Assembly: GCF_000017505.1 (NCBI RefSeq)
Contig: NC_009675.1
Location: forward strand, 3,481,001-3,545,000
Source of the DNA: Anaeromyxobacter sp. Fw109-5
Lineage (GTDB): Bacteria > Myxococcota > Myxococcia > Myxococcales > Anaeromyxobacteraceae
DNA: 64,000 bases
Direction of reading: 5' to 3'
Shown: positions 1 through 16,200 of the stretch, piece by piece
How positions within the stretch are numbered: position 1 is the stretch's first letter
Layout: the number at the start of each line of letters is the position of its first letter
Translations under genes and position numbers: made by a program
Notes under the pieces: model-generated
The model's database searches: none
Seen by the model: the letters and a program-made list of their open reading frames with translations, nothing else
What the model was told of the DNA's origin: nothing

Positions 1-5883
<5,883 letters not shown>

Positions 5884-5888
5884 ACGAT

Positions 5889-5955
5889 CAGACGGGGGCT
5901 GCGCCCCGGCGTCTTGCCGGGGGGACGCACGAGAAGCGTCCCCCGGTCCCCCCTG
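5889..5955. repeat. Palindromic repeat (family 2) / possible gdhA terminator
   Basis: A GGGGC-tgc-GCCCC hairpin comes first, then a 9-bp perfect stem GGGGGACGC/GCGTCCCCC (5920-5944), then GGTCCCCCC. The same sequence theme recurs at 28102-28150 and, inverted, inside nifD near 48630-48700. It probably also ends gdhA transcription and that of the convergent gene at 6018. Confidence 0.55.
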
Positions 5956-6017
5956 CTAGCTGGCTGAGACTCCTCCCCGCCGGTCGCTCACCACGCAGCG
6001 GCCGGCGGGGTCCCATT

Positions 6018-7925
6018 TCAGCCCCCGCCCGGCTCCTCACGGACCAGCAGCCCCACGCCCACGATCTCGCCGCCGACCCGGACCGGGAACCAGCTCTCGC
6101 GCCGCCGTCGCGTCGTGCCGCCTTCCACGGGCGTCTCCCCGAGCAGCACGGTCTCGATCGCCCGCCCGGTCTCCATCACCGCCCGGAAGTTGGCGGCGAG
6201 CTGCTCGCCGGGCAGGCCCGGCAGCACCTCCGCCGGCGTCTTGCCGAGGTGCGCCGCCGCCGGGAGGCCGTTCATCGCCTCGAGCCGCGCGTTCACCCGC
6301 GCGAAGCGCATCTCGCGGTCGAAGAGCGCGAGCGGCACCGGCGCGGCGTCGAACAGCGCGTCGAGCACCGCCGCCCCCGACTCGGCCCCGGCGCGGCTCG
6401 CGGCCACGGCCTCGTAGAGCCGCGCCCGCGCGAGGGCCTCGGCGCTCGGCGCCGCCACGAGGCGCACGAAGGCGCGCTCGTCCTCGCCGATCGGGTGCGC
6501 CGTGGCGAACGCGACCGTGAGCGCGCCGAGCGTCTCGCCCGACGCGAGCAGCGGCACGGCGGCCCAGGCGTGCTCGTTCGCGCGCGCCGGATCGGCCGCC
6601 TCGTGGGGGAAGCGGAGCTCGAGCTCGGCGCGGGAAGCGAGCCAGACCGCTCGCCCGGTGCGGACGACCTCGCCCGCGAGCGTCGGGGCGTCGAGCGAGC
6701 GCGCCGGGCGGGGGCCGGCCTCCCGCGGGACGAGCATCAGCCGATCGGCGCGATCGAGCGCGTGGAGCTCGGCGCCCGACGCGCCGATGGCGCTCATCGC
6801 GCCGGCCGCGACCTCCGCGACGTCGCGCAGCGTCGCCGCGCCGGAGAGGGCCGCCGCCGCAGTCTGCACGCGCGCGAGCCGCTCGCCGTGACGGCGATAC
6901 GCCTCGAAGAGGCGGGCGCGCTCGAGCGCCTGCGCGCACTGTTGCGCGAGCGCGACGGCGTCGCCGCGGGCGTCGTCGCCGAGCGGCTGCTCCAGGTCGA
7001 GCGCCAGCACGATGACGCCCACGTCGCGGCCCTCGACCCGCATCGGCACCGCGACCCAGGGACCCGCCGCGGGGTCGAGCGCGGCCGCGAGCGACGGCGC
7101 CTCCGCGGCGAGCGCCTCGCCGCTCCCGATCCACCGGCGCCCAAGATCCACGGGCTCGGCCGCGACGAGGGCGAGGGGCCGCTGGGCGTCCGGGTCGAGC
7201 CCGTGCGCCACGACGAGCTCGAGGTCGCCGGCGACGCCCCGCTGGAGCACTGCGCCCGCGCGCGCCCCGCTCGCGAGCAGCTCGCGCAGCGCGACCGCCC
7301 CGACCTCCTGCGGCGTGACGGCCGCGGACAGCTCGGAGGTCGCGAGCTGGAGGCGAGCGATGCGCCCGGCGAGCCTGCGCTCCGCGTCGTAGAGCCGCGC
7401 GCGGTCGACCGCCTGCGCGCACTGGCGCGTCACCGCCTCGATGAAGGCGCGTTCCTCCGCCCCGAACGGCCGGGGGTCGGCGAACCGGAGGCCGATGGCG
7501 CCGCGCCGCCGGTCCAGCACGAGCGGCAACGCCGCCCAGGCCCGATCTCCCTCGTCGCTCGCCAGGTCCGCCGCGAGGGGGTAGCGCGACGCGATCTCGC
7601 CAGGGTCCCGCAGCCACACCGGCTCCCCGGTGCGGAAGGCGTCCGCGTGCGGCAGCCGATCCTCCGCGGAGACGGTGCGCAGGCGCGTGCGGAACTGCTC
7701 GGACAGGCCGACGGTGCGCACCAGCGCGAGCACCCCCGGCTCGCGCTCCAGGAAGAGGGAGACCGCGCGCGCCCCCACGAGCGAGAGCCCGCGGTCGAGG
7801 ACGATGTTCGCCACCTCTTCGATGGTCGCGGCGGCGGACAGCGCGTCCGAGAGGGCGTGGAGCTGCTCGCAGCGCGCGAGGCGCGCCTGGGGATCGGCCG
7901 GCTGCAGGGAGGCGGGTGGCGGCAC
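6018..7925 (-). CDS. Multi-GAF / PAS sensor protein without output domain
   Basis: A 635-aa cytoplasmic protein with three GAF-like domains in series (about 18-185, 195-345 and 350-500) and a C-terminal PAS domain (about 515-630, beginning VLDALFDAAPVPLALFD). No kinase, GGDEF, EAL, helix-turn-helix or phosphatase domain follows; the chain ends just after the PAS with a Gly-rich tail. It may bind a ligand and signal by protein contact, or it may have lost a kinase. The GTG start at 7925 is the furthest upstream choice consistent with the first GAF; its Shine-Dalgarno is weak, so the start is uncertain. It is divergent from the acyl-CoA dehydrogenase gene at 8033. Confidence 0.8.
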   Translation of the reverse strand: MPPPASLQPADPQARLARCEQLHALSDALSAAATIEEVANIVLDRGLSLVGARAVSLFLEREPGVLALVRTVGLSEQFRTRLRTVSAEDRLPHADAFRTGEPVWLRDPGEIASRYPLAADLASDEGDRAWAALPLVLDRRRGAIGLRFADPRPFGAEERAFIEAVTRQCAQAVDRARLYDAERRLAGRIARLQLATSELSAAVTPQEVGAVALRELLASGARAGAVLQRGVAGDLELVVAHGLDPDAQRPLALVAAEPVDLGRRWIGSGEALAAEAPSLAAALDPAAGPWVAVPMRVEGRDVGVIVLALDLEQPLGDDARGDAVALAQQCAQALERARLFEAYRRHGERLARVQTAAAALSGAATLRDVAEVAAGAMSAIGASGAELHALDRADRLMLVPREAGPRPARSLDAPTLAGEVVRTGRAVWLASRAELELRFPHEAADPARANEHAWAAVPLLASGETLGALTVAFATAHPIGEDERAFVRLVAAPSAEALARARLYEAVAASRAGAESGAAVLDALFDAAPVPLALFDREMRFARVNARLEAMNGLPAAAHLGKTPAEVLPGLPGEQLAANFRAVMETGRAIETVLLGETPVEGGTTRRRRESWFPVRVGGEIVGVGLLVREEPGGG

Positions 7926-8032
7926 GGGAAGGAAGACTTACCAGGCCTCGAGGGACCGCAGCCGACCTGTTCGGGCTGGCGCCTCGTGCGCGTGCCGCGC
8001 CCCCGGGTCCGGGCGGTTAGGGAGCGCTCACG

Positions 8033-9715
<1,683 letters not shown>

Positions 9716-9722
9716 GCGCCGG

Positions 9723-9756
9723 GCTCGCCCCGCCCTTCGACGGGCTCGGGGCGAGC
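9723..9756. repeat. REP-like palindrome (family 1, copy A)
   Basis: An outer stem GCTCGCCCC/GGGGCGAGC encloses an inner stem GCCC-TTCGAC-GGGC. Similar elements lie at 29185-29229 and 37469-37501. It sits between the convergent genes ending at 9715 and 9847 and could act as a bidirectional terminator. Confidence 0.7.
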
Positions 9757-9846
9757 GGAGGCGCGAGGGGCTGCGCGGGATCCGGCCTCCGGCGAGCTCG
9801 ACCGCTCAGGCCGCTCGTCCCGAGCGAGGCGACCGGCTGAGGTCCC

Positions 9847-11256
9847 CTACTCCATCGCCGCGCCGCTCGACACCGGGTGCGCGGGGTCCTCCTGCACCAC
9901 CACGGTCTTCACGTTCACGAACTCGCGGATGCCGTCGCGCGCGAGCTCGCGGCCGTAGCCGGAGCGCTTCACGCCGCCGAACGGGAGGCGCGGATCGGAG
10001 GCGACCATCGCGTTCACGAACGTCGCGCCCGCGGCGAGCTCGTCCACGAAGCGGCGCCGCTCCTCGGCGTCGTTCGTCCACACGCTCGAGCCCAGGCCGA
10101 ACGGGACGTCGTTCGCGACCGCGATCGCCTCGTCCACGCTCCCCACGCGGTACAGCGCCGCGACCGGGCCGAAGATCTCGTCGCGGTAGGCGGGCGACGA
10201 GGGCGGGATGTCCCTGATGACGGTCGGAGGATAGTAGGCACCCTTGCGCGCGAGCGGCGCGCCGCCGACGAGCACGCGCGCGCCGGCCTTCACCGCGGCG
10301 GCCACCTGCGCGACGAGCTTGTCGCGCTCGGCCATGCTCGAGAGGGGGCCGACGTCCGTCGCCGGATCCATCGGATCGCCCACCTCGAGCGCCGCCATCC
10401 GCTCGACGAACGCCTGCTGGAAGCGGTCGTAGATCGCCTCGTGGACGATGAAGCGCTTCGCGGCGATGCAGGACTGGCCGTTGTTGATCGTCCGCGCCGT
10501 CACGGCGGTCGCGACCGCCTGCTCGAGGTTGGCGCTCGGCATCACCACGAAGGGATCGCTGCCCCCGAGCTCGAGCACGGTCTTCTTGATGACCCGCCCC
10601 GCGGTGGAGGCCACCGCGGCGCCCGCCGCCTCGCTGCCGGTGAGCGTCGCGGCCGCGACGCGGTCGTCCTCCAGGACGCGCGCGACGCGCGAGGAGCCGA
10701 CGAGCAGCGTCTGGAAGGCGCCCTCCGGGAAGCCGGCCTCGCGGAAGACCTCCTCGATCGCGAGGGCGCACTGCGGCACGTTCGAGGCGTGCTTCAGGAG
10801 CCCGACGTTGCCGGCCATGAGCGCCGGCGCGGCGAAGCGGAACACCTGCCAGAAGGGGAAGTTCCACGGCATCACCGCGAGCACCGGCCCGATGGGCAGG
10901 TAGCGCACGAACGAGCGGGTCGCGGAGGCCTTCACCTCCTCGTCCGCGAGGAAGCGCTCCGCGTTCTCCGCGTAGTAGCGGCAGACCCACGCGCACTTCT
11001 CCGCCTCGCCCACGGCCGACCGGAAGGTCTTCCCCATCTCGGCCGTCATGGTGCGCCCCCAGTGCTCCTTCCGGCGGTCGAGCACCTCGGCGGCGCGGGT
11101 CATGAGCGCCGCGCGCTCCGCGAAGGGCCGGCGCCGCCACGCGGCGAACGTCTCGGCCGCGCGGGCCAGGCGCGCCTCCAGCTCGGCGTCGGTGAGCTCT
11201 TCGAAGCGGGCGAGGACCTCCCCGGTGGCGGGGTTCACGGACGTCATCGTGGCCAC
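9847..11256 (-). CDS. NAD(P)-dependent aldehyde dehydrogenase (succinate-semialdehyde dehydrogenase type)
   Basis: A 469-aa ALDH-superfamily enzyme that oxidises an aldehyde to an acid. Visible motifs are the oxyanion-hole Asn segment MPWNFPFWQVFR, the general-base Glu in VLELGGSDPFVVM, the catalytic Cys in NNGQSCIAAKRF, and the C-terminal PFGGVKRSGYGREL. The last two resemble GabD/YneI succinate-semialdehyde dehydrogenases, though substrate is not decided by these motifs. The GTG start at 11256 is supported by AAGGAAGGG a few bases upstream; an ATG three codons in is an alternative. It is monocistronic and divergent from the CPBP gene. Confidence 0.88.
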   Translation of the reverse strand: MATMTSVNPATGEVLARFEELTDAELEARLARAAETFAAWRRRPFAERAALMTRAAEVLDRRKEHWGRTMTAEMGKTFRSAVGEAEKCAWVCRYYAENAERFLADEEVKASATRSFVRYLPIGPVLAVMPWNFPFWQVFRFAAPALMAGNVGLLKHASNVPQCALAIEEVFREAGFPEGAFQTLLVGSSRVARVLEDDRVAAATLTGSEAAGAAVASTAGRVIKKTVLELGGSDPFVVMPSANLEQAVATAVTARTINNGQSCIAAKRFIVHEAIYDRFQQAFVERMAALEVGDPMDPATDVGPLSSMAERDKLVAQVAAAVKAGARVLVGGAPLARKGAYYPPTVIRDIPPSSPAYRDEIFGPVAALYRVGSVDEAIAVANDVPFGLGSSVWTNDAEERRRFVDELAAGATFVNAMVASDPRLPFGGVKRSGYGRELARDGIREFVNVKTVVVQEDPAHPVSSGAAME

Positions 11257-11294
11257 GAGATCCCTTCCTTTCCGCGCGTCTCGGTTCGGCGGTA

Positions 11295-11945
11295 ATGTCG
11301 AACGTGTCCCATAGCACGGAGCGAGCGAGGTCGCCGCGCCCCCGGTACGTGGCGGCCGCGGCGGGCGCGATGGCGCTCTGGTCGGGGCTCGTGGCGTGGA
11401 GCCCGCCCGACTTCTTTCTCCTCGCGGCGGTGTTCAGCGCCGCCTGGATCGCCCTCTCGGCGACCGCCGCCCCGCCGGGACTCCTCGCGCGCCTGCGGCC
11501 CACCGTCGCGGACGTCGCCCTGGGCCTCGGCACGGGCGGCGCGCTGTACGGCCTCACCCGCGCGTTCCTCTGGGCGACGTGCGGCGGCCTCTCCGAGGCG
11601 CTCTGCCGGCCCCTCGTCGAGATGTACGTCCGGTTCGAGACGCGCGCGCTCTTCCCGGCGCTCGCGCTCGCCCTCCTCATCGCTCCCGCGGAGGAGCTCT
11701 TCTGGCGCGGCGTGGTGCAGCCCAGGCTCGAGGGGCGCCTCGGCGCGCCGGGCGCGGTGGCCCTCGCGACCGTCCTCGCGGCGGTCGTCGCGCTCGCGAG
11801 CGGCGAGCCGTTCCTCGCGCTCGCCACCCTCCCCACCTACGCGGTCTGGGGCGCGCTCACCGCGTGGCGCGGGAGCCTGGTGCCCGCCCTCGTGAGCCAT
11901 GCGGCCTGGAGCGTGCTCGTGGCCTCCCTCGCACCCCCCGTGTGA
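11295..11945 (+). CDS. CPBP family intramembrane protease
   Basis: A 216-aa membrane protein with several hydrophobic segments and the CPBP (Abi/Rce1) signature: APAEELFWRGVVQPRL (EExxxR, near 130) and a later HAAWSV His motif. Members are predicted membrane metalloproteases; roles include prenyl-protein processing and bacteriocin self-immunity, neither suggested by neighbours here. The ATG at 11295 has only a weak upstream GGCGG, so the exact start is uncertain. The gene is convergent with the histidine kinase, with 13 bases between stops. Confidence 0.8.
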   Translation: MSNVSHSTERARSPRPRYVAAAAGAMALWSGLVAWSPPDFFLLAAVFSAAWIALSATAAPPGLLARLRPTVADVALGLGTGGALYGLTRAFLWATCGGLSEALCRPLVEMYVRFETRALFPALALALLIAPAEELFWRGVVQPRLEGRLGAPGAVALATVLAAVVALASGEPFLALATLPTYAVWGALTAWRGSLVPALVSHAAWSVLVASLAPPV

Positions 11946-11958
11946 ACACCGCGGCGGG

Positions 11959-13608
11959 TCACGCGACGGGCAAGGTGAACCAGAAGGTGCTCCCCGCTCC
12001 TACGGCGCTCTCGACCCCGATGCGACCGCCGTGCGCCTCCACGATCCCGCGCGCGATGGCGAGCCCGAGGCCGGTGCCGCTGTAGGTCGCCCCCGCGCCA
12101 CGGCGGTACGGCTCGAAGATCCGCTCCAGCTCGTCCGGAGCGATGCCCGGCCCCGTGTCCGAGACGGCGAACCGGACCGCCGCCGCGCGGGGTTCGGCGC
12201 GCACGCCGATCCGGCCCCCCGCCTCCGTCACCTTCACGGCGTTCGAGACGAGGTTCCCGAGCACCTGGAGGATCCGGTCGTGGTCGGCGAGAACGAGCGG
12301 GAGATCGGGGGCCGCGTCGACGTCCAGCTCCACCCCGTGGCCGCGGACGAGGCTCTGCATGGACTCGACCGCCTCTCGCACGAGCTCTCCGGGGCGGCGG
12401 GGCGACGGGTCCACCGTGAGGCGTCCGGCCTGCACCGCCGCGACGTCGAGCAGGTCGCCGATGAGCCGCTCCATGCGTCCGGCCGACCGCTGGATGACGT
12501 CCGCGATGGCGCCGAGGGCCTCCGGCACCGCGCTGGCGGCGGACGCCCGGAGGCGGTGCGCGCCCATGCGGATCGCGGAGAGCGGCGTCCGGAGATCGTG
12601 CGAGACCACGGCGAGGAGCTGCTCGCGCGCGCGCGCCTCGCGCCGGGCCGCCTCGAGGAGACGGGCGTTCTCGATCGCGAGGGCCGCGCGCCGGGCCAGC
12701 TCGACCGCGATCGGCACCGAGCGCTCGTCGAAGCACCGGCCGGAGGTGGACATCCCGAACGCGAAGGCGCCGATGACGCCCGCCGGACCGCGCAGCGGGA
12801 CCGCGAGGTAGGAACGGATGGCGAGCCGCTCGAGGAGCGCCCGCCCCTCCGCGGTGCCGCCGACGAGCTCGGGGAACCGGCAGTCGGCGTCCTCGACGAG
12901 CAGCGTCTCTCCCTCGCGCAGCACGCGCCCGAGCCCGCGCTGGGCCTGGAGGTCGATGGGATACCGCTCCAGCACCTCGCGGGCGAGCGCGCGCCGTTCG
13001 GGGTCGGCGGTGTGGACCGCGATGCGCCTCAGCTTCCCCCCGGGCTCGAGCAGCACGATGGCGGACCAGTCGGCGAAGTCGGGCACCGCGAGCTCCGCCG
13101 CGCGGTCGAGCTGGGCGGTGAGCTCGGGGCGGGCCGCGAGCTCGTCGCTGACGCGCGCGAGGAGCGCGAGCTCCCGCGCGCGGGCGGAGAAGAAGCGCTC
13201 GCGCGCGTCGGCCGCGGCCCGCGCCGCCGCCGCGACCGCGTCGTGCAGCGCCCGCTCGAGCGCGGCGAGCGCGTCCACGGTGAGGACGGAGGCGTCCGCC
13301 CACGCGCGCACGACGCAGCCGCGGAGCGCGGACAGCTCCGAGATCACGGTCTCGACCTCCACGCCCTGCGCCGCCCGGTGGCGCCCGTGCGCGCCGGGAT
13401 CCCCCGCCGTCCCGCCGCCGGCGAGCTCCGCGGCCACCCGATCCAGGAGCGCGGGGACGTCGTCCCGCAGCGCGGCGCGGGAGAGCTCGCGCGAACCCGG
13501 GAGCCCGCGGACCGCCGCTTCCCAGGCGGACAGGATCTCCTCCCTGCGCGCCCGGAGCATCTCGGCGGCGAGCACGGCGACGTGGGGGGGTGAGCCGCCG
13601 GGTTGCAT
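11959..13608 (-). CDS. GAF-domain sensor histidine kinase
   Basis: A 549-aa soluble kinase. An N-terminal helical region (about 10-150, similar to RsbR/RsbRD-type sensor helices) is followed by a GAF domain (about 180-330), a HisKA domain with VVSHDLRTPLSAIRMG (phospho-acceptor His) and a HATPase_c domain with DTGPGIAPDE and GTGLGLAIARGI. No transmembrane segment is evident, so it senses an intracellular signal. The ATG at 13608 lies four bases after the stop of the NAD-binding protein gene, so the two are translationally linked and downstream of photolyase. No response regulator is adjacent. A light- or DNA-damage-related input is only a guess from context. Confidence 0.87.
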   Translation of the reverse strand: MQPGGSPPHVAVLAAEMLRARREEILSAWEAAVRGLPGSRELSRAALRDDVPALLDRVAAELAGGGTAGDPGAHGRHRAAQGVEVETVISELSALRGCVVRAWADASVLTVDALAALERALHDAVAAAARAAADARERFFSARARELALLARVSDELAARPELTAQLDRAAELAVPDFADWSAIVLLEPGGKLRRIAVHTADPERRALAREVLERYPIDLQAQRGLGRVLREGETLLVEDADCRFPELVGGTAEGRALLERLAIRSYLAVPLRGPAGVIGAFAFGMSTSGRCFDERSVPIAVELARRAALAIENARLLEAARREARAREQLLAVVSHDLRTPLSAIRMGAHRLRASAASAVPEALGAIADVIQRSAGRMERLIGDLLDVAAVQAGRLTVDPSPRRPGELVREAVESMQSLVRGHGVELDVDAAPDLPLVLADHDRILQVLGNLVSNAVKVTEAGGRIGVRAEPRAAAVRFAVSDTGPGIAPDELERIFEPYRRGAGATYSGTGLGLAIARGIVEAHGGRIGVESAVGAGSTFWFTLPVA

Positions 13609-13612
13609 CGCG

Positions 13613-14680
13613 TCAGCCCCGGCGCGGGTGCGGGGTGGGAGGGGTGGTGGGCCGGACGGTCTCCTGCTGCCGCGGCGCGAGCCGGTCCACGAGGAGCTCC
13701 TCGGCGGACAGCACCCACCCGCGCACGCCGCCGGGGCGCCGCCCCTCGTCCTCCGCGAGGGCGCGCCGGGCGGCCTCCTCGAACCGCGTTCGCGGTGGCA
13801 GCCCGGTGAGCGCCCAGTAGCGGTCGTCGCGTGGCAGGAGATCGTGCGAGAGCCCCTGCACGAGCTCCCGCACGACCTGCCACGGCGCATCCGAGACGAG
13901 CTTGAGCCAGAGGGCGGAGATGCGCGGGTGCGGGAGCGGCGCCTCGACGGCCGGTAGCGCCCGGCCGCGCAGCGCCGCGACGCGCTCCAGGATGTCGCGC
14001 ACGGACAGCACCTCGGGCCCGGGGACGTCGTACCAGGCGCTCTCCGGCAGCGGCACGTCGAGCGCGGCGACGAGCGCCGCCACCACGTCCTCGATCGCGA
14101 TCGGGCAGGAGCGCGACCGCGCCCACGCCGGCAGCACCATGGCCGGGAGCCGCATGGCGAGATCGCGCACGATGCGCCAGGAGGCGCTCCCCGGACCCAC
14201 GATCATCGAGGCGCGGAGCTCGAGCGTGGGGACGCGTCCGGCGCGAAGCACCTCCCCCACCGCGAGCCGGCTCGCGAGGTGCTTCGAGGGGCGTCCGCGC
14301 GGCGCCACGCCGCCGAGATAGACGATCCGGCGAACGCCCGCGATCCCGGCCTCGCGGGCGAAGAAGGCCGCCGCGCGCCGCTCGTCGTCCGCGTAGTCCT
14401 CACGCCCGCTCGCCATCCCGTGCACGAGGAAGTAGGCGGCGTCCACGCCCTCGAGCGCAGCCGGCAGCTCGGCGGGCCGGGTGACGTCCGCCCGCACCCA
14501 CTCGACGCGCGGGTCCAGGTCGTCCCGGAGCGCACGCGTGGTCGCGCGGACCGCTCGCCCCCGCGCGAGCAGGGCGGGGACGAGCGCCTGGCCCACGAAC
14601 CCGGTGGCGCCGGTCACGAGGACCGGGCGAGCGGCCTGCGCGCGGCTCGCCGCACCCGACGCTCTCCTCCTCGCGCCCAT
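13613..14680 (-). CDS. NAD(P)-binding epimerase-like protein (NmrA/NDUFA9-like SDR)
   Basis: A 355-aa atypical short-chain dehydrogenase. The Rossmann loop VLVTGATGFVGQALVPALL lies near residue 20, followed by FLVHGMASG and RRIVYLGGVAPRG, typical of NmrA/NDUFA9-like proteins that often bind NAD(P)H without classic catalysis. The Tyr-x3-Lys catalytic pair is not obvious. The start ATG at 14680 is where homology begins. It lies between photolyase (38 bases upstream) and the histidine kinase (start four bases after this stop), in a tight same-strand run. Function in that unit is unknown. Confidence 0.8.
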   Translation of the reverse strand: MGARRRASGAASRAQAARPVLVTGATGFVGQALVPALLARGRAVRATTRALRDDLDPRVEWVRADVTRPAELPAALEGVDAAYFLVHGMASGREDYADDERRAAAFFAREAGIAGVRRIVYLGGVAPRGRPSKHLASRLAVGEVLRAGRVPTLELRASMIVGPGSASWRIVRDLAMRLPAMVLPAWARSRSCPIAIEDVVAALVAALDVPLPESAWYDVPGPEVLSVRDILERVAALRGRALPAVEAPLPHPRISALWLKLVSDAPWQVVRELVQGLSHDLLPRDDRYWALTGLPPRTRFEEAARRALAEDEGRRPGGVRGWVLSAEELLVDRLAPRQQETVRPTTPPTPHPRRG

Positions 14681-14718
14681 CACGGGAACTCTGGGGCGGG
14701 TCGCCGCGTGGCGCACGG

Positions 14719-16200
14719 CTAAGCCGGGCCGTGGCGAGCGAGGTAGCGCCGGACCGCCCACTTCCGCGCGCTGTTCTGGCTCGACATGTAGCGGACGGTC
14801 CCGAAGATCGGCCGCTCGGGCCCCCACGGACGGTCGTAGCGGCCGAGGCACCAGAACACGCCGGAGACGGAGTTCGGGTCGCGCCCGTCGAGCGCCCAGC
14901 GGTCGTTGAGCTCGAGCGCGGCCTCGAGCGCCGCGCGCGGCGACGGCGACCACTCGAGGATCTTCTTGCCCCAGAGCATCCGGAGCGCGTTGTGGATGAC
15001 GCCCTCGACGCGCAGCTGCCGCTGCGCCGCGTTCCAGAGCGGATCGTGCGTCCGGGCCGCGTCGAGCGTGTCCCGGTCGTACGCGTGGGGGCGCGGGTCG
15101 CCCGCGTGGGCCTCGAGCGTCGCGCGCGCCCAGGCCGGGAGCGAGCCGTACTCGCGGTGATCGGCCCGGTGCGCGCAGGTCGCGAAGCCGAGCTCGCGCC
15201 AGGTGACGAGCTGATCGAGGAACGCCTCCGCCGCCGCCGAGACGCCCCACCACCCGGAGCGCGCCCCGGTGACGCCGGGCGAGAGGAGCGCCGGCGTCCA
15301 GCCCTCGCGGCGCAGCACCGCCCGCACCACCTCGAACGAGGAGACGTGGCCGAAGTGCAGCCAGGGCGACAGCCCGCTCGCGACCCCCTCCTCGTCCGGA
15401 TCGCTGCGCGCGTCCGCGTAGCGGGGCAGCCCCTGCTCCAGCCAGCGCGCCAGCCTCACCCCGGCGGCGCGGGCGCCGCCGCGGAGCGGTGCGGGCGGCA
15501 CGCCGTGATCGATGGGGAGCGACGCGGTGAGGCGCGCGGGTCGCGCGAGCGCGTCGGGGGTCACCGCGGGCCAGCGCTGCGCGATGCCGCGCGACAGCGC
15601 CGGCGGCGGCGGCAGCGCGGCGCGCGCGAGGGGATCCGCGGACGGGAGCCGGTCGAGCCACGCCGGCAGGAGTCGCTGGAGGTGGCGGCGGTAGGCGTGG
15701 GCGGTCGGGAAGTCCTTCCCGGCGAGGCGGAACGGCACGACGCAGCTCCCGTCCACCGCCTCGACCCGGACGTCCACCTGCGCCGCGGCCGCCGCGCACT
15801 GGCGAGGGAGGAAGAACGTCGGGAGGTCGTCCGTCACCACCGCGCACGCGCGCGCGGCCAGCGCCTCGAGGAGCCCCTCGCCCTCCCCGGGCGCGCGCTC
15901 GACGTAGGGGTGGTGGAGCACGCGCCCCGCGAGGCGGCGCGCGTTCTCGGCCATTCCCTGCAGGACGAAGGCGTGCAGCCGGTCGCTCGCGTAGGGGTCG
16001 CCGACGCGGAGCGCCTCCAGGATCGCGACGGGCCTCTCCAGCTCGCGGGCGAGCGCGATCGCCCGCTCCAGCGCCGGGTTGAAGCGGACGCGGCGCGCGG
16101 CGGTCATCCAGTACAGCACGTACGCGCGCTCGCGCCTCACCGGCGCGTCGTTCGCGGCGCGGATGCGCTCCTCGAGGCCCACGGCACGGCTCACGATCAC
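14719..16200 (-). CDS. phrB: Class II deoxyribodipyrimidine photolyase
   Basis: A 493-aa photolyase that repairs cyclobutane pyrimidine dimers using light, FADH- and an antenna pigment. The C-terminal FAD domain has the class II pattern: MLWGKKILEWSPSPRAAL, LNDRWALDGRDPNSV and RPIFGTVRYMSS. The N-terminal half (AYVLYWMTAARR, near 27) is the class II antenna domain. The GTG start at 16200 overlaps the stop of the upstream DUF523/DUF1722 gene as GTGA, implying coupled translation; a second GTG two codons in is possible. YbgA-like (DUF1722) genes commonly neighbour phrB, which supports both calls. Confidence 0.9.
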   Translation of the reverse strand: MIVSRAVGLEERIRAANDAPVRRERAYVLYWMTAARRVRFNPALERAIALARELERPVAILEALRVGDPYASDRLHAFVLQGMAENARRLAGRVLHHPYVERAPGEGEGLLEALAARACAVVTDDLPTFFLPRQCAAAAAQVDVRVEAVDGSCVVPFRLAGKDFPTAHAYRRHLQRLLPAWLDRLPSADPLARAALPPPPALSRGIAQRWPAVTPDALARPARLTASLPIDHGVPPAPLRGGARAAGVRLARWLEQGLPRYADARSDPDEEGVASGLSPWLHFGHVSSFEVVRAVLRREGWTPALLSPGVTGARSGWWGVSAAAEAFLDQLVTWRELGFATCAHRADHREYGSLPAWARATLEAHAGDPRPHAYDRDTLDAARTHDPLWNAAQRQLRVEGVIHNALRMLWGKKILEWSPSPRAALEAALELNDRWALDGRDPNSVSGVFWCLGRYDRPWGPERPIFGTVRYMSSQNSARKWAVRRYLARHGPA

